Shown here one piece after another: positions 1-8,765 of a stretch of DNA of 64,000 nucleotides. The stretch lies in the NCBI RefSeq assembly GCF_019636075.1, contig NZ_JAHBYG010000020.1, positions 1-64,000 on the forward strand. The letters run 5' to 3'. Source of the stretch: Ferrovibrio sp. Its GTDB lineage: Bacteria; Pseudomonadota; Alphaproteobacteria; Ferrovibrionales; Ferrovibrionaceae. The position numbers and the translations under genes were made by a program. Numbering within the stretch: position 1 is the stretch's first letter; every line of letters begins with the position of its first letter. Under the pieces are notes generated by a model that saw only the letters and a list, made by a program, of their open reading frames with translations, had not been told where the DNA came from and searched no databases.

Positions 1-1
1 G

Positions 2-82
2 CTCAGCGCCCGTTTCGGCATTGCACGCGCCGATTGGCGGCAGGCCGTGGAAGCCTGCTGCGCGGCAAGGGCTGCCGGCTGA
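2..82 (+). CDS. rmlD: 3' end of an RmlD-like dTDP-4-dehydrorhamnose reductase (partial)
   Basis: An open frame enters from the left edge and stops with TGA at 80-82. The visible 26 residues contain FGIARADWRQAVEAC, which resembles the C-terminus of RmlD-type NADPH-dependent dTDP-4-dehydrorhamnose reductases (typically FGI.LPDWREAL). That enzyme makes dTDP-L-rhamnose for surface polysaccharide. It is convergent with the adjacent GDP-fucose synthase, with no bases between the two stop codons, which fits a sugar-nucleotide cluster. Only the tail is visible, so another short-chain reductase cannot be excluded. Confidence 0.5.
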   Translation, partial: LSARFGIARADWRQAVEACCAARAAG

Positions 83-1057
83 TTACTTGAGATTGGACTG
101 GCGCACCGCCGCGATGTTGCGGCGATACCAGTCGAAGGCTTCGGCAAAGCCTGCTTCCAGCGCGATCCGCGCCCGCCAGCCCATGGCATGCAAGCGGCTG
201 CTATCCATCATCTTGCGCGGGCTGCCATCGGGCTTGCTGGCATCCAGCCGCAACTCACCCTGCCAGCCGGAAATCCGCGCGATCATGCGGGCCAGATCGG
301 CAATCGAAATCTCCTGCCCGCTGCCGACATTGATATGCTCGTAGCCGGAATAATGCTGGGTGAGGAAGATCAGCGCATCGGCCAGATCGTCCACATGCAT
401 GAATTCGCGCAGCGGTTTGCCGCTGCCCCAGATATCCACCACCGGCCTGTTCTCCAGCGCCGCAGCATGGAAGCGTGCGATCAGCGCGGCAGCCACATGG
501 CTATGCTCGGGGTGGAAATTGTCGCCCGGGCCATAAAGATTGGTGGGCATGGCAGAGATGAAATCGCGGCCATGCTGCTTGCGATAGGCCTGGCATAATT
601 TGATGCCGGCGATCTTGGCCACGGCATACCATTCGTTGGTCGGCTCCAGCGGCCCGGTCAGCAGCGCATCCTCGCGCATCGGCTGTTCGGCCAGGCGCGG
701 ATAGATGCAGGATGAGCCCAGGAAAATCAGCTTCTTCACATCGCATTGATGCGCGGCCTGGATGATATTGGTTTCCAGCACCAGGTTGTCGTAGAGAAAA
801 TTCACCGGGAAGCTGTTATTGGCATTGATACCGCCCACGGTGGCCGCCGCCACGAACACCACATCCGGCTTGTTGGCGGCCATCCAGGCTTCCACATCGG
901 CCTGCCGGCGCAGATCCAGCGTGGCGCGATCGACGGTGAGGATATCGCAGCCTTCGCTGCCCAGCCGCCGCACGATGGCAGAGCCCACCATGCCGCGATG
1001 CCCCGCCACCCAGACCCGACGGCCAGATAAACTGAAAGCCTGCTGCGCTGTATTCAT
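83..1057 (-). CDS. fcl: GDP-L-fucose synthase
   Basis: A 324-residue extended SDR enzyme that would convert GDP-4-keto-6-deoxymannose to GDP-L-fucose with NADPH in the cytoplasm. Visible signatures are the N-terminal dinucleotide loop GHRGMVGSAIVR, the GSSCIYP serine segment and the YAVAK (Tyr-x3-Lys) catalytic pair, followed by the NLYGPGDNFHPEHSHV segment typical of the family. The length matches the usual 310-325 residues. I start at ATG 1055-1057 (MNTAQQ); an in-frame ATG 18 bases upstream gives only a non-conserved extension. Neighbours are an RmlD-like tail and a glycosyltransferase, pointing to polysaccharide synthesis. Confidence 0.93.
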   Translation of the reverse strand: MNTAQQAFSLSGRRVWVAGHRGMVGSAIVRRLGSEGCDILTVDRATLDLRRQADVEAWMAANKPDVVFVAAATVGGINANNSFPVNFLYDNLVLETNIIQAAHQCDVKKLIFLGSSCIYPRLAEQPMREDALLTGPLEPTNEWYAVAKIAGIKLCQAYRKQHGRDFISAMPTNLYGPGDNFHPEHSHVAAALIARFHAAALENRPVVDIWGSGKPLREFMHVDDLADALIFLTQHYSGYEHINVGSGQEISIADLARMIARISGWQGELRLDASKPDGSPRKMMDSSRLHAMGWRARIALEAGFAEAFDWYRRNIAAVRQSNLK

Positions 1058-1174
1058 CTGACCCTCGCCGCCCATCGCCGGAACCGATACTCCGGCCTTG
1101 CTTACCCGTATGAACCCGCTTCGACAAGGCCGATCAATGCTATCCTAGGGCCAGCGCCGCGCTATAATGCCGCC

Positions 1175-1660
1175 ATGAGCCATTCGCCCGCCGACCGCAC
1201 TTTGATCGATTTGAGCCCGGGCGAGGCCATGCATCCGAATATCAAGCGGCTCTATGAGCATTGGCGCGCTCTGGCGCCGGATCGGCCACTGCCCGGCCGG
1301 CAGCATATCGATCCGCTGAATTTCCCCGATCTACTGCCTGGAATCTGGCTGCTGCAAGTAGAGCGCGATCCGTTGCGTTTCCGCTATCGACTGGCCGGCA
1401 CCAATATCGTTGAGGTTGCCGGTCACGAGGTGACCGGGCTTTATATGGAAGAAGCACATCCGCAGATCAAAAACCAACCCAACGCCCTGGCCCGCTATAT
1501 CAACGCCGCGAAAAATGGCCGGCCGAGCCGACGCAAAGGCAAGGCCACGCTCTGGCAGCATAAGGATTTCCACCTGATCGAGAACCTGCTGCTGCCGCTG
1601 GCCAAGGATGGCGAGACCGTGGACATGATCCTGGTCTATACGCAGCTCTATACTGAGTAA
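1175..1660 (+). CDS. PAS_5-type PAS domain protein
   Basis: A 161-residue soluble protein. Residues about 15-140 look like the PAS_5 family common in alphaproteobacteria: an HPNIKRLYEHWRAL helix, then PLNFPDLLPGIWLLQVERDPLRFRYRLAGT, a PAS-like beta scaffold (positions 1317-1410). There is no output domain, transmembrane segment or signal peptide. It lies divergent from fcl across about 117 bases and only 6 bases upstream of the glycosyltransferase, so the two are likely co-transcribed. The ligand and partner are unknown, and the annotation does not go beyond a single-domain PAS sensor or adaptor. Confidence 0.75.
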   Translation: MSHSPADRTLIDLSPGEAMHPNIKRLYEHWRALAPDRPLPGRQHIDPLNFPDLLPGIWLLQVERDPLRFRYRLAGTNIVEVAGHEVTGLYMEEAHPQIKNQPNALARYINAAKNGRPSRRKGKATLWQHKDFHLIENLLLPLAKDGETVDMILVYTQLYTE

Positions 1661-1666
1661 CACCCC

Positions 1667-2656
1667 ATGCCGGCCGTAAGCGTGCTGATCGTGAACTACA
1701 ATGCCGGACCGTATCTGGCGGCCTGCCTGTCTGCCTTGGCGCGCCAGAGCCTGACGGATTTCGAAGCCATTGTGCTGGATAACGGCTCGACCGACGATTC
1801 CTTTGCCCAGGCCCAGGCCGCCATTGCAGGGGATGCGCGTTTCCGCCTTCAGGCAATGGGCCGCAATCTGGGTTTCGCCGCCGGCAACAACCATGCCGCC
1901 AGCCTGGCCCAGGCGCCCTGGCTGGCCCTGCTGAATCCCGACGCTTTTGCCGAACCCGACTGGCTGGCCGAGTTGCTGGCCGCCACGCAACGCCATCCCG
2001 ATGTGGCGATGTTCGGCTCGCAGCAGATCGATGCCCGCGATCCAGCCAGGCTCGATGGCGCCGGCGACCGTTATTTCGCCCCCGGCTTTGCCTGGCGCGG
2101 CGGCTATGGCTGGCCGGCGGATACGGCATTGCGCGAGGGCGAGGTATTCTCGCCTTGCGCGGCAGCGGCATTGTATCGCGCCGATGCCTTTCGGGCCGCT
2201 GGCGGTTTCGACGAAGATTTCTTCTGCTACGTGGAAGACGTGGACTTGGCTTTCCGCCTGCGCCTGATGGGCCAGCGGACGATCCAGCTCGTCTCCGCCA
2301 AGGTGCGGCATCTCGGCAGCGCCACATCCGGCGGCAAAGACTCGCCCTTCGCGCGCTATCACGGCATGCGCAATTCGCTATGGTGTTTCACCAAGAACAT
2401 GCCCGGCCCGTTATTTTGGCCTTTGCTGCCGCTCTGCTGCTGCGCACTGTTATATCTTTGGCTGCGCAACATTCAGAAAGGCACCGCCTTGCCATTCTGG
2501 CAAGGTATTCGCGATGCCCTGCGCGGCCTGCCCGGGGCCTGGGCGAAGCGCCGCCGGATCCAGGCGACCCGCACCGCCTCTGCAAGTGCGATAGCCGTCA
2601 CACTCACGTGGAATCCCTTCGAATATATGCGTCGCGCACCCGCCAACCGGCATTAG
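1667..2656 (+). CDS. Family 2 glycosyltransferase (rhamnosyltransferase-like)
   Basis: A 329-residue GT-A fold glycosyltransferase. The N-terminus VSVLIVNYNAG and VLDNGSTDDS form the nucleotide-sugar site; GRNLGFAAGNN and ALLNPDAF (the DXD-equivalent region) follow. The FDEDFFCYVEDVDLAFR segment near residue 185 is typical of WbbL/rhamnosyltransferase-like members. A hydrophobic stretch near residues 247-266 could anchor it to the inner membrane. With RmlD-like and GDP-fucose genes beside it, it probably adds deoxysugars to a surface glycan. The acceptor cannot be told. Confidence 0.88.
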   Translation: MPAVSVLIVNYNAGPYLAACLSALARQSLTDFEAIVLDNGSTDDSFAQAQAAIAGDARFRLQAMGRNLGFAAGNNHAASLAQAPWLALLNPDAFAEPDWLAELLAATQRHPDVAMFGSQQIDARDPARLDGAGDRYFAPGFAWRGGYGWPADTALREGEVFSPCAAAALYRADAFRAAGGFDEDFFCYVEDVDLAFRLRLMGQRTIQLVSAKVRHLGSATSGGKDSPFARYHGMRNSLWCFTKNMPGPLFWPLLPLCCCALLYLWLRNIQKGTALPFWQGIRDALRGLPGAWAKRRRIQATRTASASAIAVTLTWNPFEYMRRAPANRH

Positions 2657-2693
2657 CGCCCTGGACTGAAACGCGCCTGCCGCTTTAGCATCG

Positions 2694-2728
2694 CTCCACC
2701 CGCAAAAGCAGTTTTTGGCCGGGTGGAG
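2694..2728 (+). promoter_or_regulatory. Hairpin covering the ribosome binding site of the TPR-CHAT gene
   Basis: CTCCACCCG (2694-2702) is perfectly complementary to CGGGTGGAG (2720-2728). Inside it CAAAA (2703-2707) pairs with TTTTG (2713-2717), leaving a five-base loop and a two-base bulge. The 3' arm contains the GGAGG that lies five bases before ATG 2735. Folding would therefore hide the Shine-Dalgarno of the CHAT gene. It lacks a U-tract, so it is a poor intrinsic terminator. Regulatory use is inferred. Confidence 0.5.
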
Positions 2729-2734
2729 GTTTGC

Positions 2735-5700
2735 ATGTCTGTGTCGCGACTGGGTGGCTATAAGGCGATGATCCGGCCCATTCTGCTGGCCTCCGCCCTT
2801 ATCGGACTGAGCGTACCGGCCTTGATTACATCCGCCGAAGCGCAGCGGCGCCAGGTCATCGGCGATGCTCCCGGCGGCTATAAAGGCGGCGGCCCGCAGC
2901 GGCCAGCACAGGAAACCGCTGTACCGCCAGATGGCCAGACTCAAACAAATCAAAATCAGCCTGCGAATCAAAATCAGGGCCCGAGCGATACCAGCGTGGA
3001 GCGCCTGCTGGATGGCAGTCTGGGCGATCCAGCCAAACTGGCCGAGGCTCAGCGCAAGAGCGAGGAACAACCACCGGCCAGCACCGATCCCAGCAGGCTG
3101 AGCACATTCTATTTCGAACGCGGCCTGGCTCGCATGGTGATCGGACAATACACCAACGCGATTGCCGATTTCAGGCAGGCGGCCGAACAGGCCGAGCAGG
3201 GCCGCAACCTGGAAGCCGGCTATATCTGGACCGAGTTGGCTATCGCCTACAAAATGGCGGCCCGCCCGGCCTCGGCCTTCCTGGCCGGGCAGAAAGCCAT
3301 CGAAACCGCACGCTCGCCCACGCCACCCCGCCTGTCGGTGCTGAACGCGCATCTGGTCACCTATGCCAGTGCCATCGGCGAGCTGGCCGTCGCCGAAAAG
3401 GCGCTGGCGGCCGTGAAGGACGCCGCCGCCTCGCCGCGCCAGGGCGGCGGCCAGGGCCAGGTGGTGATCCAGATGTCGCTGTTGCGCGCCGAAGCGGATC
3501 TGCTGGAGGCGCGTGGCAAATATACCGAGGCGGAACCGCTGCGACGGCAGGCCATCGGCATGACGATGCGCTTTCCGCATCTCAAGGGCATGCCTGAAAT
3601 CAGCCGCTTGATGGCCCTGAGCCAGAATCTGATGATGCAGGGCCGCATGGGCGATGCCGAAGTGGTCACGCGCCGGGCGCTGATCAGCGTGCAGCAGCAA
3701 TTCGGGCAGAACAGCTTCTACGTAGCGCATGTGTTGCAGCGCCTGGCCAATATCCTGATCGAACAGGGACGCCTGGCCGATGCCGAAGCCTTGGCCAACC
3801 GCTCCCAGCAAATCGCCCAGAGCAACAGCACGCAAAGCACCGGCGGCCTGTTTGCCAATCTCTATGCCGCCCAAGGCCGCTGGCGGGAAGCCGCCGAACG
3901 ATACGATGCCGTGCGCAAGCTGCGGTCGGCTGAGGATTTCGAGGCCTTCGCCAGCAACAACCCGAATTACGCCCTGGTGATGGTGAAGGCCGGCCGCGCC
4001 GCCGAGGTGCTGCGGCGGCTTGAACATCTGCTGGATACGAACCGGCAATTGCTGGGCGACAAGCATGCCGAAACCGCCGAAACCCGCGGCCTGCTGGCCA
4101 TGGCATTGGTGGAAGCCGGCCAGACCGACCGTGCCTTGAGCGAATTCGCCGCCGCTATTCCGATCCTCACCCAGGCCTCGCGCGCCGCCGAAAGCGATGA
4201 TGGGCAATCCGCGCGCGACATGCGCCAGCGCGCCATCATCGAGGCCTATATCGATCTGCTGATGCGCCGCCATGGCGCCGGTCAGCCGTTGCCTTCCGGC
4301 ATCGACGCCGTGGCGGAAAGCTTCCGGTTGGCGGAAGCGGCACGCGGCCGCGATGTGCAACGCGCGCTTGCCGCCTCGGCCACCCGCGCTGCGGCCGGCA
4401 ATCCGGCCCTGGCCGATCTGGTGCGCAATCTGCAGGATGCTGAAAAGCAGATTGCGGCATTGAATGCCGCGCTGGCGAATGCCATCAGTGCCCGAGCGGA
4501 TGGTCAGAATCCCAATACCACCGCCGATCTGCGCCGACGCATCGATGGCCTGCGCGACATGCGTGGCGGGTTGGCCGCGCGGCTTGAACGCGAGTTCCCG
4601 GATTTCGCCGCGCTGCTCAATCCGAAACCGGCGGATGTTGCCGCCATGCGCAAGGCATTGCGGCCGGGCGAAACCCTGGTTTCGTTTTATGTCGGCGACA
4701 AAGCCACCTATATATGGGCGATCGGTAGCAATGGCAGTACCAGCTTCCACATGAGCCCGCTGGGCCGCATCGAATTGGCCAGCCTTGTGAGCAAGCTGCG
4801 CACCAGCCTGGAGCCCAATGCGGATAGCGTGGCCGGCATACCTGCTTTCGACACGGCCATCGCCCACCGCCTGTATGCCGAGTTGTTGGCGCCGCTGGGC
4901 GCTCCGGTCAGCACGGCGCAACACTTGCTCACCGTGCCGCATGGCCCGCTGGGGCAATTGCCGCTGGGCCTGCTGATAACCGAAGCCACGCCCATGCCAT
5001 CGTCATCGCCGGGCAACCAGGCCTTCACCGGCTATCGCGGCCTGCCCTGGCTGATCCGCAAGATGGCGGTTACGCAATTACCCGCCGCCGCCTCGCTCGG
5101 CACGCTGCGCGCCCTGCCGCCCGGCGCTCCTGATCGCCAGGCCTTCATCGGCTATGGCGATCCCTGGTTCAACAACCAGCAAGCCAGCGAGGCCGCAAGC
5201 AGCCAACTGGCCATGCGCGGCGCCAAGTTGAAGCTGCGCAGCGCGCCCAGCAATGTGAAGGCAACCGATGCGAATGCGGTCAGCCTGAATGCCGGCATCA
5301 GCCTGAAGGATCTGCCGCGCCTGCCTGAAACCGCCGACGAAGTGCGCAACATCGCCGGCGTGCTGCTGGCCGATGCCGGCAGCGGCAGCCGCCTGGGCAA
5401 ACAGGCTTCGCGCAGCGCGGTGAAAGCCGCCGACCTGTCGCATCAGCGCGTCATCATGTTCGCCACCCATGGCCTGATCCCCGGCGAGTTGGAGGGCCTG
5501 GACCAGCCCGCGCTGGCGCTGAGCGCGCCGGATGTAACTGGCCAGCCGGATGACGGCCTGCTCACGGCGGCGGATATTCTGGGCCTGAAGCTGAATGCCG
5601 ATTGGGTGGTGCTGTCGGCCTGCAACACGGCAGCCGGATCGGGCGCGGGCAGCGAAGCCATATCTGGCCTGGGCCGCGCTTTCTTCTATGCCGGCACGCG

Positions 5701-5917
5701 GGCGCTGCTGGTATCGAACTGGCCGGTGGAAACCACGTCGGCCGCCGCGCTGACCACCGAATTGTTCCGCCGCCAAGCAGGTGAGCCAGGTCTGAGCCGC
5801 GCCGAAGCCCTGCGCCAAGCCATGCTGAACCTGATCGACAAAGGCGGCAATGCGGATTTCAGCTATGCACACCCGATCTTCTGGGCGCCCTTCTCGCTGG
5901 TGGGCGACGGCGCCTGA
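2735..5917 (+). CDS. Exported TPR-CHAT domain protein (putative caspase-like protease)
   Basis: A protein of about 1060 residues. The N-terminus carries a signal peptide ending AEA-Q, then a Q/N/P-rich linker, tetratricopeptide-like helical repeats over roughly residues 110-480, and a C-terminal CHAT domain over about 640-1058. The CHAT cysteine-protease dyad is intact: His in FATHGL (about residue 912) and Cys in VLSACNTAAGSG (about residue 963). CHAT domains are clan CD, caspase/separase-like peptidases, and TPRs usually bind a partner or substrate. The signal peptide places this one outside the cytoplasm. ATG 2735 has GGAGG at five-base spacing; ATG 2768 is an alternative. It converges on a CHASE2 cyclase 17 bases away. 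Substrate unknown. Confidence 0.88.
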   Translation: MSVSRLGGYKAMIRPILLASALIGLSVPALITSAEAQRRQVIGDAPGGYKGGGPQRPAQETAVPPDGQTQTNQNQPANQNQGPSDTSVERLLDGSLGDPAKLAEAQRKSEEQPPASTDPSRLSTFYFERGLARMVIGQYTNAIADFRQAAEQAEQGRNLEAGYIWTELAIAYKMAARPASAFLAGQKAIETARSPTPPRLSVLNAHLVTYASAIGELAVAEKALAAVKDAAASPRQGGGQGQVVIQMSLLRAEADLLEARGKYTEAEPLRRQAIGMTMRFPHLKGMPEISRLMALSQNLMMQGRMGDAEVVTRRALISVQQQFGQNSFYVAHVLQRLANILIEQGRLADAEALANRSQQIAQSNSTQSTGGLFANLYAAQGRWREAAERYDAVRKLRSAEDFEAFASNNPNYALVMVKAGRAAEVLRRLEHLLDTNRQLLGDKHAETAETRGLLAMALVEAGQTDRALSEFAAAIPILTQASRAAESDDGQSARDMRQRAIIEAYIDLLMRRHGAGQPLPSGIDAVAESFRLAEAARGRDVQRALAASATRAAAGNPALADLVRNLQDAEKQIAALNAALANAISARADGQNPNTTADLRRRIDGLRDMRGGLAARLEREFPDFAALLNPKPADVAAMRKALRPGETLVSFYVGDKATYIWAIGSNGSTSFHMSPLGRIELASLVSKLRTSLEPNADSVAGIPAFDTAIAHRLYAELLAPLGAPVSTAQHLLTVPHGPLGQLPLGLLITEATPMPSSSPGNQAFTGYRGLPWLIRKMAVTQLPAAASLGTLRALPPGAPDRQAFIGYGDPWFNNQQASEAASSQLAMRGAKLKLRSAPSNVKATDANAVSLNAGISLKDLPRLPETADEVRNIAGVLLADAGSGSRLGKQASRSAVKAADLSHQRVIMFATHGLIPGELEGLDQPALALSAPDVTGQPDDGLLTAADILGLKLNADWVVLSACNTAAGSGAGSEAISGLGRAFFYAGTRALLVSNWPVETTSAAALTTELFRRQAGEPGLSRAEALRQAMLNLIDKGGNADFSYAHPIFWAPFSLVGDGA

Positions 5918-5934
5918 ACATCGTTCTGCGCGGG

Positions 5935-8010
5935 TTACTTCTCGGTCAGGTCGCTCACGCCATCCCAACCGAGCGGCGGTTTCGCCGCGCACCGTTTGGC
6001 GAAGGCAACAGCCGCCGGATCGTTGGGTAAGGCCAGAAAGCCGCGTTCGGCCGCTGCGAAATCGCCTTGACGCCACAGCGCCAGCGCCGCGGCAAAGGCG
6101 GCTGCATTGCGCGGATCGTCTGCCCGCAACCGGCCGGCGCGCGCCAGCGGCTCATACAGGGAAACCGGAGCATCGCGGCCCAGCACGCGCACACGATCGA
6201 TCTCGCGGAACAGGATCGCATCGCCGCAAGCCGCGCGCGTGCTGTCGCTCACCAATATTCGGGTGCCGAACATCTTGTTGGCGCCCTCCAGCCTCGACGC
6301 CAGATTCACCGCATCGCCCATGGCTGTGTAATTGAAGCGGCGCGGCGAACCGATATTGCCGATCAGTACCGGCCCGGTATTCAACCCGATACGGATATGG
6401 ATCGGCGCATTCTGGCCCAGGCGGAAGCCTTTCTGTTCGCGCAGCACCCGATCCATATGCAGGGCGGCGCGCACCGCATGCTGGGCATGCTTGCCATCAT
6501 TCAACGGCGCGCCGAACACCGCCACCACGGCATCGCCGACGAATTTATCGACAAAGCCGCCATGCTCTTCGACGATGGCGGTCATGGCCGCGAAATACTC
6601 ATTCAGCGCCGCCACCAGTTCCGCCGGGCTCAGCGCTTCGGAAGCCTTGGTGAAACCGGCAATGTCGGAAAACAGCACCGTCACCGCGCGCTGTTCGCCG
6701 CCGAGCGCCGGCGGCTTACCCTCGTCGATCATGCGGTCGATCACCGGGCGCGGCAGGTAAAGCGCAAAGGCCTGGCGCAATGCGCGCTTGTCGCGGTCTG
6801 CCAGGGTAAAGCGATAAGCCACCAGCAACACATAGCCCAGCAGCATTGCCGCCAGGCCATTGAGCAACGGCAGCACCCAGCCGGCGTTGAAGGCAACCAG
6901 CGCAATCGCCGCCCAGAGCAGCGCCGCAACAAGGCTTGCCAGCGCGGCCCGCAGCGGCGGCAACAACAGGATGGCCAACGCCGCCGCCAGCACGGCCAGC
7001 AGGATCGCGGCAAACGCCATCGGCAGGGATGGCTGGCGCAGGGCATCGCCGCGCAACAGGTTGTTCACCGCCGTGGCATGGATGAAAACACCGGGGATGC
7101 TGTCGCGCCGCAGATCGCTGCGGATCAGTTCGGGCATCGGCGGCAAGGTACAGCGCGGCGCGGCACCCGCAGCTTCCGGCTGGGTGGCCCAGCGCATGGA
7201 TGTGAGCTTGCGATCCTCCACATCCGCCGCCACGCCGATCAACACCACCTTGTCCTTGAAGTGGCGGGCGAAATATTCGGCATGATTGCCATCCGCGCAG
7301 GCCAGCAGATCGGCCAGCGAATAAGCCGGTATGGCACCGGGCCGGGTATCGAAACGCAGCAGAATGGATTCGCCGCCCGACAGCGCCGGCGCACCTTTTC
7401 GCGCGGCCAGTTCCGCAGCCATGGCGGGCTGCGGCGCCAATGTGCCGTCAGCATTGCGCCAGAGAAAATGCAACGGATGGCGGCGGATCACACCGTCATC
7501 GTCTTCCAGCGCATTGAGCAGGCGGATATTGCGATCCTGGCCCACGGCGATGCGCTGACCGGCATGGGGCTCGATCGGCTTGGCCTGATGCTGCACCCGG
7601 CCCAGCACCACGCGGCCCTGGCGCGCGGCATCGCGCAGGGTCAGCAGGAAAGGCCGCTCCATGCCGGGCACGAAATTTTCCATCGAACTGGGTAGCACGA
7701 TGTCGAAGCCCACCACGCTGGCGCCGCCATCCAGCACGGCCTTCATCACCTGCGCCAGTTCGGGTGTCCACAACACTGTGGGCTTGTCGGCGAAAGGTGG
7801 CCGGCGATGGGTTTCCTCATCCAGCGCGATCACCACGGCAGGGCTTTCAGGAGCCCGATCAGACAGCAGCGGCCGCTGCAATGCATAAAGCACATCGATG
7901 CCCAAATCCTGCAGGCCATTCAGGGCCGGGCTGGCAAACAGCAAAGCCGCCAGCATGCTGGCGGCCAGGCCGGACAGCCAATCCCGGCGCCAATTCCGGG
8001 CGCTGAGCAT
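5935..8010 (-). CDS. CHASE2 domain class III adenylate cyclase (paralogue 1)
   Basis: A 691-residue inner-membrane receptor. An N-terminal transmembrane helix is followed by a periplasmic CHASE2 sensor (VVIALDEETHRR, GFDIVLP), then three helices at about residues 327-393 and a cytoplasmic class III cyclase. The metal aspartates are present in FSDIAGFT (about 447) and in VGDAVVAVFG, and the adenine-selective Lys lies in DKFVGD; TAMGDAVNLASRLEG closes the active site. It should make cAMP in response to an envelope signal. Its start lies two bases after the stop of an exported 217-residue protein, so the pair is an operon. It converges with the CHAT gene. Ligand unknown. Confidence 0.92.
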   Translation of the reverse strand: MLSARNWRRDWLSGLAASMLAALLFASPALNGLQDLGIDVLYALQRPLLSDRAPESPAVVIALDEETHRRPPFADKPTVLWTPELAQVMKAVLDGGASVVGFDIVLPSSMENFVPGMERPFLLTLRDAARQGRVVLGRVQHQAKPIEPHAGQRIAVGQDRNIRLLNALEDDDGVIRRHPLHFLWRNADGTLAPQPAMAAELAARKGAPALSGGESILLRFDTRPGAIPAYSLADLLACADGNHAEYFARHFKDKVVLIGVAADVEDRKLTSMRWATQPEAAGAAPRCTLPPMPELIRSDLRRDSIPGVFIHATAVNNLLRGDALRQPSLPMAFAAILLAVLAAALAILLLPPLRAALASLVAALLWAAIALVAFNAGWVLPLLNGLAAMLLGYVLLVAYRFTLADRDKRALRQAFALYLPRPVIDRMIDEGKPPALGGEQRAVTVLFSDIAGFTKASEALSPAELVAALNEYFAAMTAIVEEHGGFVDKFVGDAVVAVFGAPLNDGKHAQHAVRAALHMDRVLREQKGFRLGQNAPIHIRIGLNTGPVLIGNIGSPRRFNYTAMGDAVNLASRLEGANKMFGTRILVSDSTRAACGDAILFREIDRVRVLGRDAPVSLYEPLARAGRLRADDPRNAAAFAAALALWRQGDFAAAERGFLALPNDPAAVAFAKRCAAKPPLGWDGVSDLTEK

Positions 8011-8012
8011 GT

Positions 8013-8666
8013 TCAGAAGCGGACCAGACGGCTGAGCGGCGGCAGGCTATCCGCCTTGGCGGCGGGATCGATGCGGAACACCACGGCCTGTTGGCCGGCT
8101 TCGGCGCGATACAATCCACCGGCGGCCAACTGGATGCCCAGTTTCTGCAAATCGGCGGCACGGCCTGCCGGCAGGTCGCGCGGCGCCTCGGCGGCATCCA
8201 GGCGGGTCAGCCGGATCGGCCCGGCGGCCTCCGGACGCAGCAGCGGCGACAGACTGGTCAAGGTGAGCGCGGCTTCAGGCAGGTTGCTGGCAGCGCCCTT
8301 GGCCGGGGATTTGCGAAACACCATGGCGGCACTCTTGCCGGCCTGGGCCTGGCTGAGCTGCGCGCTGCCCTGGCAGGGCACCTTGCTGCGTTTCAGCTTG
8401 GTTTCGTCGGCGGTGGAACGCTCGGTGCCGATCACCACACGACCGCCGCGAATTTCTTCCTGCACGCAACTGGCCATGTAACCGATCACCAGCCATTGCC
8501 CGGGCTTGAGTTCGATCACGCGGCCGGGTTCGAGATAATCCATCGCGCCGGGATCGCTGAGATCGGGCGAAGCATCCTCCACCAAAGCCGCAGGTGCAGC
8601 CCAGGCGGCGGATATGTTGAGAGACAGAATCAAAGCGAATGCGGCAATCTGGATTCGGCTGTACAT
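8013..8666 (-). CDS. Exported hypothetical protein upstream of the CHASE2 cyclase
   Basis: A 217-residue protein with a clear signal peptide (hydrophobic run then AWA-AP near residue 24). The mature part begins with a beta-rich segment, PGRVIELKPGQWLVIGYM, and two cysteines in ASCVQEEIRGG and KVPCQGS that could form a disulfide. This pattern loosely recalls FecR-like beta-roll modules, but I do not recognise a named family. It is translated immediately before the CHASE2 cyclase and should be periplasmic, where it could contact the sensor domain. Function is not assigned. Confidence 0.75.
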   Translation of the reverse strand: MYSRIQIAAFALILSLNISAAWAAPAALVEDASPDLSDPGAMDYLEPGRVIELKPGQWLVIGYMASCVQEEIRGGRVVIGTERSTADETKLKRSKVPCQGSAQLSQAQAGKSAAMVFRKSPAKGAASNLPEAALTLTSLSPLLRPEAAGPIRLTRLDAAEAPRDLPAGRAADLQKLGIQLAAGGLYRAEAGQQAVVFRIDPAAKADSLPPLSRLVRF

Positions 8667-8765
8667 CGTGTCCTCACTGCGATGAAGACAGCATACACCC
8701 GGCGCGGGGTTTTGCCATTGCCGCCCAGCTCTTGTCCGGTAGTGGCCGTCACGTTTAATGCAGGA

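Noticed and set aside
2450-4957. An 835-codon open frame antisense to the CHAT gene
   Set aside because: It is the high-GC shadow of a strong coding frame, gives a low-complexity His/Gln/Gly-rich product and crosses gene boundaries.
2735-5917. CHAT protein as part of a CRISPR-associated Craspase system
   Set aside because: No CRISPR array or Cas genes are present, and the protein has a signal peptide, so it acts outside the cytoplasm.
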